64,000 nt of DNA, from positions 3,064,906-3,128,905 of the forward strand of contig NZ_JBEXAC010000002.1 in assembly GCF_040567655.1 (NCBI RefSeq), in the 5' to 3' direction. The DNA is from Chitinophaga sp. H8 (lineage in GTDB: Bacteria > Bacteroidota > Bacteroidia > Chitinophagales > Chitinophagaceae). The translations under genes and the position numbers were made by a program. Under the pieces are notes generated by a model. That model was not told where the DNA came from, did not search any database, and saw only the letters and a list, made by a program, of their open reading frames with translations. The stretch's first letter is position 1. Every line of letters starts with the position of its first letter. Shown here piece after piece: positions 7,405 through 15,486 of this stretch.

Positions 7405-8400
7405 GTGAATAGTTTTGGCAGAATTTTCAGGGTAAATGTTTTTGGGGAATCGCATGGAGAAAGTGTAGGTGTAAATATTGACGGATTGCCGGCGGGCATC
7501 CCTTTAAGGCAGGAAGATTTTCTGCCGGATCTGTTAAGACGTAAAGCGGGTGCAAAAGGCACTACTCCCCGTAAGGAGGATGATCTGCCATTTATCAAAT
7601 CCGGTGTATTCAATGACCATACTACCGGTGCGCCTGTTACTATATTGTTTGAAAACAATAATACACGCAGCACGGATTACGAAAAGCTGCGGGAATTTCC
7701 CCGTCCTGGTCATGCTGATTTTGTAGCTACCCGGAAATACGGTGGATTTGAAGATTATCGTGGTGGTGGTCATTTCAGTGGCAGGCTTACGCTTAATCTG
7801 GTAGCTGCCGGGGTAATCGCCAAAAAGATATTAGGAGAAGGTATACAGGTAAATGCATCTTTGAAAGAAGTAGGCGGACTGGCAGATGCGGAAGAAGGAC
7901 TGGCGGCAGCGATTGCTGCCAAAGATTCCGTAGGAGGTATCGTGGAGTGTGTGGTGGATGGCTTACCAGTAGGTTTGGGTGAACCATTTTTTGACTCCGT
8001 AGAATCCTGTATTGCGCATGCTGCATTTGCTATTCCGGCTATTAAAGGAATAGAATTTGGTGCAGGCTTTGCTGCTGCAAAGATGAAAGGCATAGAACAT
8101 AATGATGCTATTATAGATGCTTCCGGTAAAACTGCCACCAATCATGCTGGTGGCGTAGTAGGGGGCATTACCAATGGTAACCCCCTGGTATTCCGGGTGG
8201 CAGTAAAACCTACTTCCAGTACGCCTAAACCACAACATACGCTGAACATTAAAAGCGGACAGGTGGAAGACTTTAGCGTAAAAGGACGCCATGATCTGTG
8301 TATCGCTTTACGCGTACCGGTAGTGCTGGAAGCTGTTACGGCGATGGTGCTGGCAGATTTTATGCTGCTGGAACAGCGTACAGGCAGGATCTGGAAATAG
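7405..8400 (+). CDS. aroC: Chorismate synthase
   Basis: Makes chorismate from EPSP with reduced FMN, completing the common pathway. The 331-residue protein starts with GTG at 7405, giving the exact family N-terminus NSFGRIFRVNVFGESHG; no ATG precedes it in a sensible place. Further signatures are RPGHADFVATRKYG, DYRGGGHFSGR, the GGVVGGITNGNP loop and GRHDLCIALRVPVV near the C-terminus. It is the last gene of the operon and is closed by a strong bidirectional terminator. Confidence 0.94.
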   Translation: MNSFGRIFRVNVFGESHGESVGVNIDGLPAGIPLRQEDFLPDLLRRKAGAKGTTPRKEDDLPFIKSGVFNDHTTGAPVTILFENNNTRSTDYEKLREFPRPGHADFVATRKYGGFEDYRGGGHFSGRLTLNLVAAGVIAKKILGEGIQVNASLKEVGGLADAEEGLAAAIAAKDSVGGIVECVVDGLPVGLGEPFFDSVESCIAHAAFAIPAIKGIEFGAGFAAAKMKGIEHNDAIIDASGKTATNHAGGVVGGITNGNPLVFRVAVKPTSSTPKPQHTLNIKSGQVEDFSVKGRHDLCIALRVPVVLEAVTAMVLADFMLLEQRTGRIWK

Positions 8401-8420
8401 CTGGTAACTCATGATAATAA

Positions 8421-8464
8421 AGAAAGGGGAACAACGGTATATCGTTGTTCCCCTTTCTTTTCTT
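8421..8464. terminator. Bidirectional terminator between aroC and the FKBP gene
   Basis: A perfect 16-bp stem (8421-8436 with 8443-8458) with a 6-nt loop, flanked by A-rich and T-rich sequence on the two sides. It sits between convergent genes and can serve both. Confidence 0.85.
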
Positions 8465-8483
8465 TATTTAAACCAACAGGTAA

Positions 8484-9209
8484 TTACTTTTCTATATCCA
8501 GCAATTCCACGTCAAAGATTAAAGTGGATCCGGGGCCTATTTTAGCGCCTGCCTGGCGATCACCATATGCAAGGTCGGCAGGAATGAATAAACGCCATTT
8601 GGAGCCTACAGGCATTAACTGGAGGGCTTCTGTCCAGCCTTTGATCACACCGCTCACCGGGAAGGAGATAGGTTCTCCTCTTTCTACTGAGCTGTCAAAT
8701 ACAGTACCGTCTATCAGCATACCATGGTAATGTGTTTTTACCTTGTCATTGATAGTAGGTTTGGCGCCGGTACCTTCCTTGATTACCTGGTATTGCAATC
8801 CGCTGGCTAATGTTACCACGCCGGCTTTTGCTTTATTTTCTGCCAGGAATTTTTCCCCTTCGGCTTTATTCTTGGTGGCTTTTTCTGTTTTTAATTGTTG
8901 CAGATAATTACTAATGCTCATATTGCTCTGTTCTTTTGTTAAAAGTGGAGGATTGTTTTTTAATACATCCTGTATGGCTTTTGCGAGTACAGCAGTATTG
9001 ATATTTTCCATGCCCTGTGCTTTCAGGTTGTTGGCAATATCCTGTCCTATGCCATAACTCACAGAATCTATGCTGGTTTTTAATAGTTGTTTTGTTGCGG
9101 TAGCCGCTGGTTTGGCTGCCGGTTTTGCTTTGGGCTTAGCGGCAGTCTGGCTGTACCCCTGTAAGGAGAATACCGCAAGTGCGCCCAGGAATAGGTACTT
9201 TTTAATCAT
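8484..9209 (-). CDS. Secreted FKBP-type peptidyl-prolyl isomerase
   Basis: A periplasmic or surface proline isomerase and foldase. Translation from the ATG at 9209 gives 241 residues beginning with a clean signal peptide (MIKKYLFLGALAVFSLQGYSQ). The frame remains open 63 nt further upstream, but that extension would bury the signal. An Ala/Lys/Pro-rich linker follows, then a Mip/FkpA-like dimerisation region (SVSYGIGQDIANNL), and a C-terminal FKBP domain with VKTHYHGMLIDGTVFDSS, SGVIKGWTEAL and FIPADLAYGDRQ, matching the rapamycin-binding pocket residues. It converges on aroC with a shared terminator. Confidence 0.9.
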   Translation of the reverse strand: MIKKYLFLGALAVFSLQGYSQTAAKPKAKPAAKPAATATKQLLKTSIDSVSYGIGQDIANNLKAQGMENINTAVLAKAIQDVLKNNPPLLTKEQSNMSISNYLQQLKTEKATKNKAEGEKFLAENKAKAGVVTLASGLQYQVIKEGTGAKPTINDKVKTHYHGMLIDGTVFDSSVERGEPISFPVSGVIKGWTEALQLMPVGSKWRLFIPADLAYGDRQAGAKIGPGSTLIFDVELLDIEK

Positions 9210-9320
9210 AATAAATAGTGATGTTATCAATTGGGCTTGCAAGTTACTGATTTCGGCGAGTTGATGACACAATGAATTTATTTATTATGTAAGAGGCATA
9301 CTGGTATGGGGAGGCCGCTG

Positions 9321-9357
9321 AGGATAGTTATAGCTATGGCATAGCTGGCCCTATCCT
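9321..9357. other. Stepped intergenic hairpin
   Basis: AGGATAG (9321-9327) pairs with CTATCCT (9351-9357), and inside it AGCTAT (9332-9337) pairs with ATAGCT (9341-9346). There is no T-run on either side, so it is not a typical terminator. It lies between two leftward genes. Confidence 0.4.
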
Positions 9358-9412
9358 ATGCAAGGCATAAGTGGTACCAGTGGTAATGGGAGAACGAACG
9401 GCCTGGAAATAG

Positions 9413-10135
9413 TTATTTATACCTGGACCATATTTCGGAGATCTTGTCGCCTTTGGAACTTAATCCGGAATGGTGCCACCGGTTGCCGCTTACGCTGCCG
9501 TCAAAGGAAAGCGACATGCCTACACGGCTGTTATCACGGGAGAAGAATTCAATGTTTTCTGTGTATTTGCCATTGGTAAAAGTGTAGGTACCTCCACCGG
9601 TGCCAAAAAATTCTTTGGTAGCAGTATTAATAGCAGCCCATTGGAAGTGATTGCCGGATAATATCTTCAGGGTTTTACGCGGGCTTTCCGGAATCGGATG
9701 CATCTTCCCGTCCTGTTCCCGTTCTGTAATACGCCAGTTGCCGGCCAATGCTCCTTTACCATCATCTATGCGATGCCAGGTTTCTGGCTTGCCATTGCGG
9801 GTAATCACCAGTACATCTTTTTTCAGTTCATAAGGATGCTCCAGGGAACTGCCAATGACATTTTTATCTGCGGTGTGAAATTCAATGGTTTCCTTTACCT
9901 GCTTGTTGGCTGCTTTTATGATGCCCCCATGGGTATTGATAAACTTTTTACCAGCTATATCATAGACGGTTTCCATAAAGTAGTCATCTTCAATAATGCG
10001 GGTAGTTTGCGGCTGATCACTGCCTGACTGTAATTTCCAGCATCCTGCAAGCTGCTGGGCCTGTGCGGTAAAAATGCCAGCAAACAGGATGGTAATACAT
10101 GCTAAAAGTCTGGCAAAAGGCGGGCGCGTTTTCAT
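9413..10135 (-). CDS. Secreted protein with two related lipocalin-like (DUF4488-like) halves
   Basis: A 240-residue exported protein of unknown function. The signal peptide is residues 1-27 (hydrophobic core, AQAQQ cleavage area). The mature part reads as two similar halves, about 29-118 and 127-238. Each opens with a 'GxWxL/I' strand and continues with Thr/Gly-rich beta strands and an aromatic plus Glu/Phe pattern (KETIEFHTADKNVIG in half one, TENIEFFSRDNSRVG in half two). This internal duplication and the beta-rich pattern resemble the DUF4488 / lipocalin-like families common in Bacteroidota. The family call is tentative. Neighbours give no clue. Confidence 0.7.
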   Translation of the reverse strand: MKTRPPFARLLACITILFAGIFTAQAQQLAGCWKLQSGSDQPQTTRIIEDDYFMETVYDIAGKKFINTHGGIIKAANKQVKETIEFHTADKNVIGSSLEHPYELKKDVLVITRNGKPETWHRIDDGKGALAGNWRITEREQDGKMHPIPESPRKTLKILSGNHFQWAAINTATKEFFGTGGGTYTFTNGKYTENIEFFSRDNSRVGMSLSFDGSVSGNRWHHSGLSSKGDKISEIWSRYK

Positions 10136-10228
10136 AATGTGGAATTTATACAGGCAAGAAAAAATACCGTGGAGTTACTTACGATTGTAAAATATGTAAA
10201 ATAACTGATACGGGCAACAATTGTCATA

Positions 10229-10262
10229 AAAAAAGAGGCTGACGGTAAATCAGCCTCTTTTT
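10229..10262 (-). terminator. Terminator of the CocE-type hydrolase gene
   Basis: A 13-bp stem (10230-10242 with 10250-10262) with a 7-nt loop and A/T runs at both ends. It lies 25 nt past the stop codon of the leftward hydrolase gene. Confidence 0.8.
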
Positions 10263-10286
10263 CTGCTATAAGATAGTAAACCCTGT

Positions 10287-12185
10287 TTACTTTACGTTCA
10301 AAACGGGCAGCAGGATATTGGACGGATGCCCTGCATCGTGTAATATCCGGATGGTAGCCTTCTGATAATCTTTGTCATCAGCAGTATATATATCCGTAAA
10401 TTTCTGTGGATTACGGTCGGCCAGTGGGAACCAGGAACTTTGTACCTGTATCATTATTTTGTGTCCCTTTTGAAAAGTGTGTGCTATATCAGGCAGCGTA
10501 AACTTTACAGTGGCAGGTTGCCCTGGCTCAAATGCTTCCGGTTTTTCGAAGCTGTTACGGAATTTACCCCGCATGATCTCTCCACGTACCAGCATCTGGT
10601 ATCCTCCCATGGGATAAGTAACGGAGGGTACCCGGCGGTGTTCGGCTGGTGCATCTTCTTCATACTTAAAATCATCCGGGAATACATCTATTACTTTTAC
10701 AATGAAGTCGGCATCTGTACTGCTGATGCTCACCTGCAGGTCGGCAACAACGGGGCCTGCCAGGGTAATATCCTGTGGCAGCGTGGGTGTTTCAAATACC
10801 AATACATCCGGCCTGCGGGCGGCAAAGCGTTGATCATCCGTCATGTAGTTAATCGTACGGCCGGAATGTACGTCTGCCGTATAAGGCACTGGTTTGGCCG
10901 GATCACTTACATATTCGCTAAAGCTGTTTGCAGTAATGGGTTTGGTGAAGTCCAGCTTTCCGTTGGCCTGAAGATATAGGGGCGTGGGTGTCATCCCGGC
11001 AGGAGGCCATTGCTGGAATTTTTCCCACTTGTTTGCTCCGGTGATGAAAATAGTAGCCTCTGCGATGTCGGGTGCGGCGCCTTTTCCTTTCAGATAGTAG
11101 TTAAAGAAGGGCACTTCTATATTATCCGCATACCAGGTAGAAGTGTTGTCACCGAAACGTACATTACCCAGATGGGTACCGTCATTAGCAGCCCATTGTC
11201 CATGATACCAGGGGCCCATTACAATGTGGTTATTGGCGCCGGGATTTTGTTTTTCGATGGCCTGGTACGTTTGCCATGCCCCAAAGCAATCTTCTGCATC
11301 AAATACGCCGCCTACTTCCAGCATCACCGGTTTGATGTTTTTGAGATGAGGACGTACATTACGTGCCTGCCACCAGGCATCATAAGTAGGATGGGCATAC
11401 AAGTCCTTCCAGAAAGCAACGGAGTCGCCCATCAGGACAGAAAAGTTTTTTAAGGCGCCTGTTTCCAGGTAAAATTTGTAGTTGTCTTTGGTGTAATATT
11501 TAAATGCGGGCGGACTTACCTGTGTGGGCCGTGGATGTGGATAACCAAATGCGGTGTAGAAAGAAAAAGCATCTGCCAGCATAAAGGCACCGTTGTGGTG
11601 AAAATCATCTCCGATAAACCAGTCGCTGATGGGGGCCTGCGGACTTACCGCTTTTAATGCGGGATGATTACTTAATGCGGCCATGGTAGAATAGAAACCG
11701 GGATAGGAGATACCAAATACCCCCACATTACCATTGTTGCCGGGAAGATTTTTTACCAGCCAGTCAATGGTATCATAACTGTCGCTGGCTTCATCAATAT
11801 CTTTTTTGCCCTTTTTATCAGGGTTAAAAGGCCGTACATTCACAAAGGTGCCCTCACTCATCCATTGTCCTCTTACATCCTGTATTACCATGATATAACC
11901 TTCCCGCAGATACTGATTATAATGATTGCGGTATAACGGACGGAAATCAGTTGCTCCGTAAGGAGCACAGGAATAAGGGGTGCGTGTCATTAAAATGGGA
12001 TGTTTCACAGCATTATCCTTGGGCAGATAAATGGAGGTGAAGAGCTTTACGCCATCGCGCATCGTAATGTAAACTTCTTTTTTCGTGTAGTTTTGGTACA
12101 TCCAGAGGGAATCCTGATTGATGGCTTTTGCAATAGTTGGAAATGCAAACAGCACAGCATAGGCCAATAGCAGCCACTTTCTCAT
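10287..12185 (-). CDS. Secreted CocE/NonD-family (S15-type) hydrolase
   Basis: An exported serine hydrolase of 632 residues of the X-Pro dipeptidyl-peptidase / alpha-amino-acid ester hydrolase / cephalosporin acylase group. A signal peptide (1-21) is followed by the alpha/beta hydrolase domain. It has GVFGISYPGFYS, with the nucleophile in G-x-S-Y-x-G; the acid in GGVFDAEDCFGAWQTY; and the His in GPWYHGQWA. The last about 200 residues form the jelly-roll domain typical of CocE-like enzymes. The close match to the amino-acid ester hydrolase motifs suggests hydrolysis of small peptide-like or ester substrates in the periplasm; the real substrate cannot be read. It stands alone as a monocistronic unit. 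Confidence 0.85.
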   Translation of the reverse strand: MRKWLLLAYAVLFAFPTIAKAINQDSLWMYQNYTKKEVYITMRDGVKLFTSIYLPKDNAVKHPILMTRTPYSCAPYGATDFRPLYRNHYNQYLREGYIMVIQDVRGQWMSEGTFVNVRPFNPDKKGKKDIDEASDSYDTIDWLVKNLPGNNGNVGVFGISYPGFYSTMAALSNHPALKAVSPQAPISDWFIGDDFHHNGAFMLADAFSFYTAFGYPHPRPTQVSPPAFKYYTKDNYKFYLETGALKNFSVLMGDSVAFWKDLYAHPTYDAWWQARNVRPHLKNIKPVMLEVGGVFDAEDCFGAWQTYQAIEKQNPGANNHIVMGPWYHGQWAANDGTHLGNVRFGDNTSTWYADNIEVPFFNYYLKGKGAAPDIAEATIFITGANKWEKFQQWPPAGMTPTPLYLQANGKLDFTKPITANSFSEYVSDPAKPVPYTADVHSGRTINYMTDDQRFAARRPDVLVFETPTLPQDITLAGPVVADLQVSISSTDADFIVKVIDVFPDDFKYEEDAPAEHRRVPSVTYPMGGYQMLVRGEIMRGKFRNSFEKPEAFEPGQPATVKFTLPDIAHTFQKGHKIMIQVQSSWFPLADRNPQKFTDIYTADDKDYQKATIRILHDAGHPSNILLPVLNVK

Positions 12186-12263
12186 ATGTGGTAAGTTTAG
12201 ATAGGGCGGTAAATTACTGAATATTTCAGATTCCGGGTGACGGTTTTACACGGGTGGCAGCAG

Positions 12264-12611
12264 CTACAGCAGTGATTCCCGGACCTTTTTAGGAAGAGAG
12301 GCTACTACCAGGTCGTACGATTTTCTGATCCACTCATATAGCAGCTTATTAGCAATACCGGCTTCCATACTCACAGTATTCCAGTGTTTTTTGTTCATAT
12401 GATACCCAGGTGTCACCCCTTCATATCTTTCCCGTAATTCCACTGCTTCTTCTGGATCGCATTTTAGATTGACACTCTCAAAGTTGTCAATATCTGTCAG
12501 GGCAAATATCTTTCCCATCACTTTATATACCAGGGTTTGTTCTCCGAAGGGAAATTCTTCTGTTACACCGGCCAGCGACAGGCAATAGTCGCGGAATTGT
12601 TCAATATTCAT
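12264..12611 (-). CDS. MmcQ/YjbR-family protein
   Basis: A 115-residue small protein of the YjbR/MmcQ fold (DUF419). The family signature is visible: FRDYCLSLAGVTEEFPFGEQTLVYKV at the N-terminus (partial: SLAGVTEEFPFG), KIFALTD, LKCDPEEAVELRE, PGYHMNKKHWNTV and the C-terminal helix YDLVVASLPKK. Family members have a CyaY-like fold and are often described as putative DNA-binding proteins, though function is not established. It is transcribed alone, leftward, with no partner gene close by. Confidence 0.85.
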   Translation of the reverse strand: MNIEQFRDYCLSLAGVTEEFPFGEQTLVYKVMGKIFALTDIDNFESVNLKCDPEEAVELRERYEGVTPGYHMNKKHWNTVSMEAGIANKLLYEWIRKSYDLVVASLPKKVRESLL

Positions 12612-12759
12612 ATAGTGTTGTTTTAAAGGGTTATCAGGCCTGGGTTATTCATACCCATATGATTGTTGATCTTTCAAAGTTAAGCAGGATTTTACGGAAA
12701 TTATTTACGGACGAACCAAAAATAAGGAGCGCATCGTTTAAAGATATCCGGATAGAAAG

Positions 12760-12790
12760 AAGGGCCGACCAAAATTAATGGTCAGCCCTT
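12760..12790 (-). terminator. Likely terminator of the Ter operon
   Basis: An 11-bp stem (12760-12770 with 12780-12790, one mismatch) with a 9-nt loop. It lies 47 nt beyond the stop of terC, the last gene of the leftward Ter operon. The T-run on that strand is weak, so the call is moderate. Confidence 0.55.
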
Positions 12791-12836
12791 TTATAAGATT
12801 CCCCCACAGGAAGGAGGATGTTAAGCATCCGGTTTA

Positions 12837-13853
12837 TTATACGTTCGCTTCCGCTTCTTTTTCTTTGGTTTCCTCTTCTTTAGGAGCTGGAATGATAATC
12901 GAGGCCAGCATAGAGATCACCAATACGCCACCTACAATGCCTAAAGACACTGGAGAAGAGATATGGAAGAATGGCGCAATCACCATTTTGATACCGATGA
13001 AGCTAAGAATAATGGCCAGGCCATATTTCAGCAAGCGGAACATGTAGATGAAGTTGGCCAGCAGGAAGTACAAAGCACGCAATCCTAATATCGCAAAGAT
13101 ATTGGAAGTGTACAGAATGAACGGATCGTCGGGAGCAATAGCGAAGATAGCAGGGATGGAATCTACGGCAAACAGTACGTCTGTAAACTCGATTACACCC
13201 ACTACCACCAGCAGGGGAGTAGCCAGCTTAACGCCATTTTCAATGGTAAAGAATTTATCACCATCAAATTCCTTACTTACCTTAAACATTTTATAGATCA
13301 CTCTGGCACCAGGGCTTTTGCTGAAATCTTTTTCATCGTCGTCATCCTCACCAGCAAACGCAGATTTGATACCGGCATAGATCAGGAAGAACCCGAACAG
13401 GCTGAGTACAACGTTGATCCTTACAGCAGTACCAAAAATGTTCATTTCCGGTAAATAGGTAAGATTGATCAGCCCTACGCCGGTGAAGATAAAGATGGCG
13501 CGGAAAAAGAGGGCGCCAATAATACCCCAGAACAATACTTTATGATGCAGGAACTTGGGTACATTAAAGAAGGAGAATACCAGGATGAAAACGAACAGGT
13601 TATCCACAGATAACGCTTTCTCAATCCAGTAGGCCGATTGGAACTGGGTGAATTTTTCAAAACCCATGATGTAATAAATTACACCACTGAAGAGCATTGC
13701 CAGTGAGATCCAGACAATAGACCAGATAGCCGCTTCTTTGTTACTCACTTCATGGCTTTTCTTGTTAAAAACGCCAAGGTCGAGCATGAGCATTACAATT
13801 ACCAGAACTCCGAAACCGGTAAGTATACCGGGGTGATTAATGAGTGTATCCAT
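12837..13853 (-). CDS. terC: TerC-family integral membrane protein
   Basis: A 338-residue polytopic membrane protein of the TerC/Alx family, which is linked to tellurite resistance and, in characterised members, to manganese export and metalation of exported proteins. The family motifs EKALSVDNLFVFILVFSFF and FTDVLFAVDSIPAIFAI are both clear; their acidic residues sit within the predicted membrane helices. A charged cytoplasmic loop with a run of Asp/Glu (near 175) and a Glu/Lys-rich tail are visible. It is the final gene of the Ter operon, 27 nt after the kinase gene, which fits a membrane partner of the TerD/TerY proteins. Confidence 0.9.
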   Translation of the reverse strand: MDTLINHPGILTGFGVLVIVMLMLDLGVFNKKSHEVSNKEAAIWSIVWISLAMLFSGVIYYIMGFEKFTQFQSAYWIEKALSVDNLFVFILVFSFFNVPKFLHHKVLFWGIIGALFFRAIFIFTGVGLINLTYLPEMNIFGTAVRINVVLSLFGFFLIYAGIKSAFAGEDDDDEKDFSKSPGARVIYKMFKVSKEFDGDKFFTIENGVKLATPLLVVVGVIEFTDVLFAVDSIPAIFAIAPDDPFILYTSNIFAILGLRALYFLLANFIYMFRLLKYGLAIILSFIGIKMVIAPFFHISSPVSLGIVGGVLVISMLASIIIPAPKEEETKEKEAEANV

Positions 13854-13880
13854 TATATATTGTTGTTAAAATGCGTGTGT

Positions 13881-15392
13881 TTAGTTATTGACTAATTGAA
13901 TAATGACCAGCCTGCCGCCTTCTTCTTTAGACAGCAGCAATTGTTTGCCGTCTGTGAGCTCTACCATGGAATTAATGGGTATTTCCTTGTTTTCCGTTAC
14001 ATCCCTGAGTGATGTAAGTGTCTGATTTACAAGTTGCCATTTACCGTGATGAAATACAAAGTAGCCTACTGGTTTCTTTTGCTCCGCTGTCAGCTTTTCA
14101 TTAGGTGTAATATTACGATTTACATGCCATGGATAAAGATACTGATTATGATATACCATGAGCCGTTGATTTTCAGGTACAAAACTACCCGCTTTTCTGG
14201 ACCAGTAGAAATTTAATACCGGCAATTGCCCTGTATAAGGGGTATTGCAGAACGGACAAACGGGTTTGGTACTATTGTCAAATACAAACCATTTCTGGCC
14301 ACAGTTCAGGTTCTGACAGGGCTGCATCAGATCAGTTGTTTTGATCAGTGCATGTTCCCACTCATCGGCTGTGGGCCGCATCGCCGGATTGTGTAAGCCT
14401 TCTATAAATGCTTTGTTAAACAGCTCTTTTAAATAAGGGCCGCAAATGGAATAGGGGATTTTATTCACATCTGCCCATGGCAGCTGTGTTGGCTTTACCT
14501 GGTTTAGTTTAGGCCGGTTGGAAGTATCTGTAGGATGTTCTACAAATAAGGCTTTGGCTCCCATCCCTAATTCTTCATCTTTTTGTGGATCTGTATCATG
14601 AATTTTTCCGCCTCTTAAGGGATGGCGGTATAACAGATACATATAAATCATTACCGCCAGAGCATGCCTGTCAGTAGCAATACTGGGCAGTTTTCTGGCA
14701 GGATCATCCTTTGCCAGGTTTTTGGTACTCATTACTTCCGGCGCAATAAAGTCCGGTGTACCGATTACATCCGGCGGAAATTTGCCCGGCACTACCAGCC
14801 CGTCAATATCAATAATGGCTGCACTGCCGGTACAGGGATCTATCAGCACATTTTTGTAAGACAGATCAGAGTGTGCGAGTCCGGCTGCATGCATACGCCT
14901 CACTGCTCTCGCTATCCTGATACATACCAGGAAATATTTGTACCAGTCGCCCAGCTCACTTTTATCCAGGTGTAGTTTGAAATTGGCATTCCTGAACTGG
15001 GAGGCGGCAAACCATTTGCCTTCTTTTTCTTTTCCTACTATAGAGGCGATTTGTGCGGCGGCAGGATTATAGCCTGTCTGGAAGAAGAACTGCTTTTGAT
15101 ATACCGGCACAATGATGCCGGTTTGACCATTGTGCTCTACCATATCATAAGGCCAGCAAAACAGGTCTTTCCAATATTCACCGCCTGCCTGATTAAAGAT
15201 CCGCTCCCGGAAAGTGGTGACAATATTATTCAAGCGCTCTTTGGAATTGAAATCCTGTTTATCACGAAAAAAAGCTACTACATAGGATTTGTCCGGGCTA
15301 AAATACACATCTTTCATTCCTCCCTGCATGGGATTCCCATCATCTACAAACTGATATGTTTTGCCACCGGCAGCTTTTACGGTTTTGATCAT
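13881..15392 (-). CDS. Ter-associated protein kinase with C-terminal zinc ribbon
   Basis: A 503-residue kinase-like protein. The glycine-rich region is DGNPMQGGMKDVYFS (18-32) and the catalytic loop is HSDLSYKN (174-181, with D176 and N181). The metal-binding loop reads IDIDG (194-198), and GTPDFIAPEV (211-220) marks the activation segment. The usual VAIK lysine position reads VAFF (39-42), so it may be an atypical enzyme. After about residue 360 there is a C4 zinc ribbon (CQNLNCGQKW then CPFC), then a beta-rich tail. With the adjacent PP2C phosphatase and vWA protein it forms the TerY-P triad described for Ter stress systems, a likely phosphorylation relay. Confidence 0.82.
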   Translation of the reverse strand: MIKTVKAAGGKTYQFVDDGNPMQGGMKDVYFSPDKSYVVAFFRDKQDFNSKERLNNIVTTFRERIFNQAGGEYWKDLFCWPYDMVEHNGQTGIIVPVYQKQFFFQTGYNPAAAQIASIVGKEKEGKWFAASQFRNANFKLHLDKSELGDWYKYFLVCIRIARAVRRMHAAGLAHSDLSYKNVLIDPCTGSAAIIDIDGLVVPGKFPPDVIGTPDFIAPEVMSTKNLAKDDPARKLPSIATDRHALAVMIYMYLLYRHPLRGGKIHDTDPQKDEELGMGAKALFVEHPTDTSNRPKLNQVKPTQLPWADVNKIPYSICGPYLKELFNKAFIEGLHNPAMRPTADEWEHALIKTTDLMQPCQNLNCGQKWFVFDNSTKPVCPFCNTPYTGQLPVLNFYWSRKAGSFVPENQRLMVYHNQYLYPWHVNRNITPNEKLTAEQKKPVGYFVFHHGKWQLVNQTLTSLRDVTENKEIPINSMVELTDGKQLLLSKEEGGRLVIIQLVNN

Positions 15393-15408
15393 TGTGGTTT
15401 GTTGTTTG

Positions 15409-15444
15409 TAGCTACCAGCTTCCAGCCGCTAGCTGCTAGCTTTT
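15409..15444. repeat. TTAGC/GCTAA dispersed repeat, single-arm copy
   Basis: A short run of AGCT-containing units (TAGCTACCAGCTTCCAGC, CTAGCTGCTAGC) in the gap between the phosphatase and kinase genes. Only one arm of the usual paired structure is present. Confidence 0.45.
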
Positions 15445-15486
15445 GTGTTTTGTTGATTAGTGCTATGACTATCTTAGCCGTTCACT

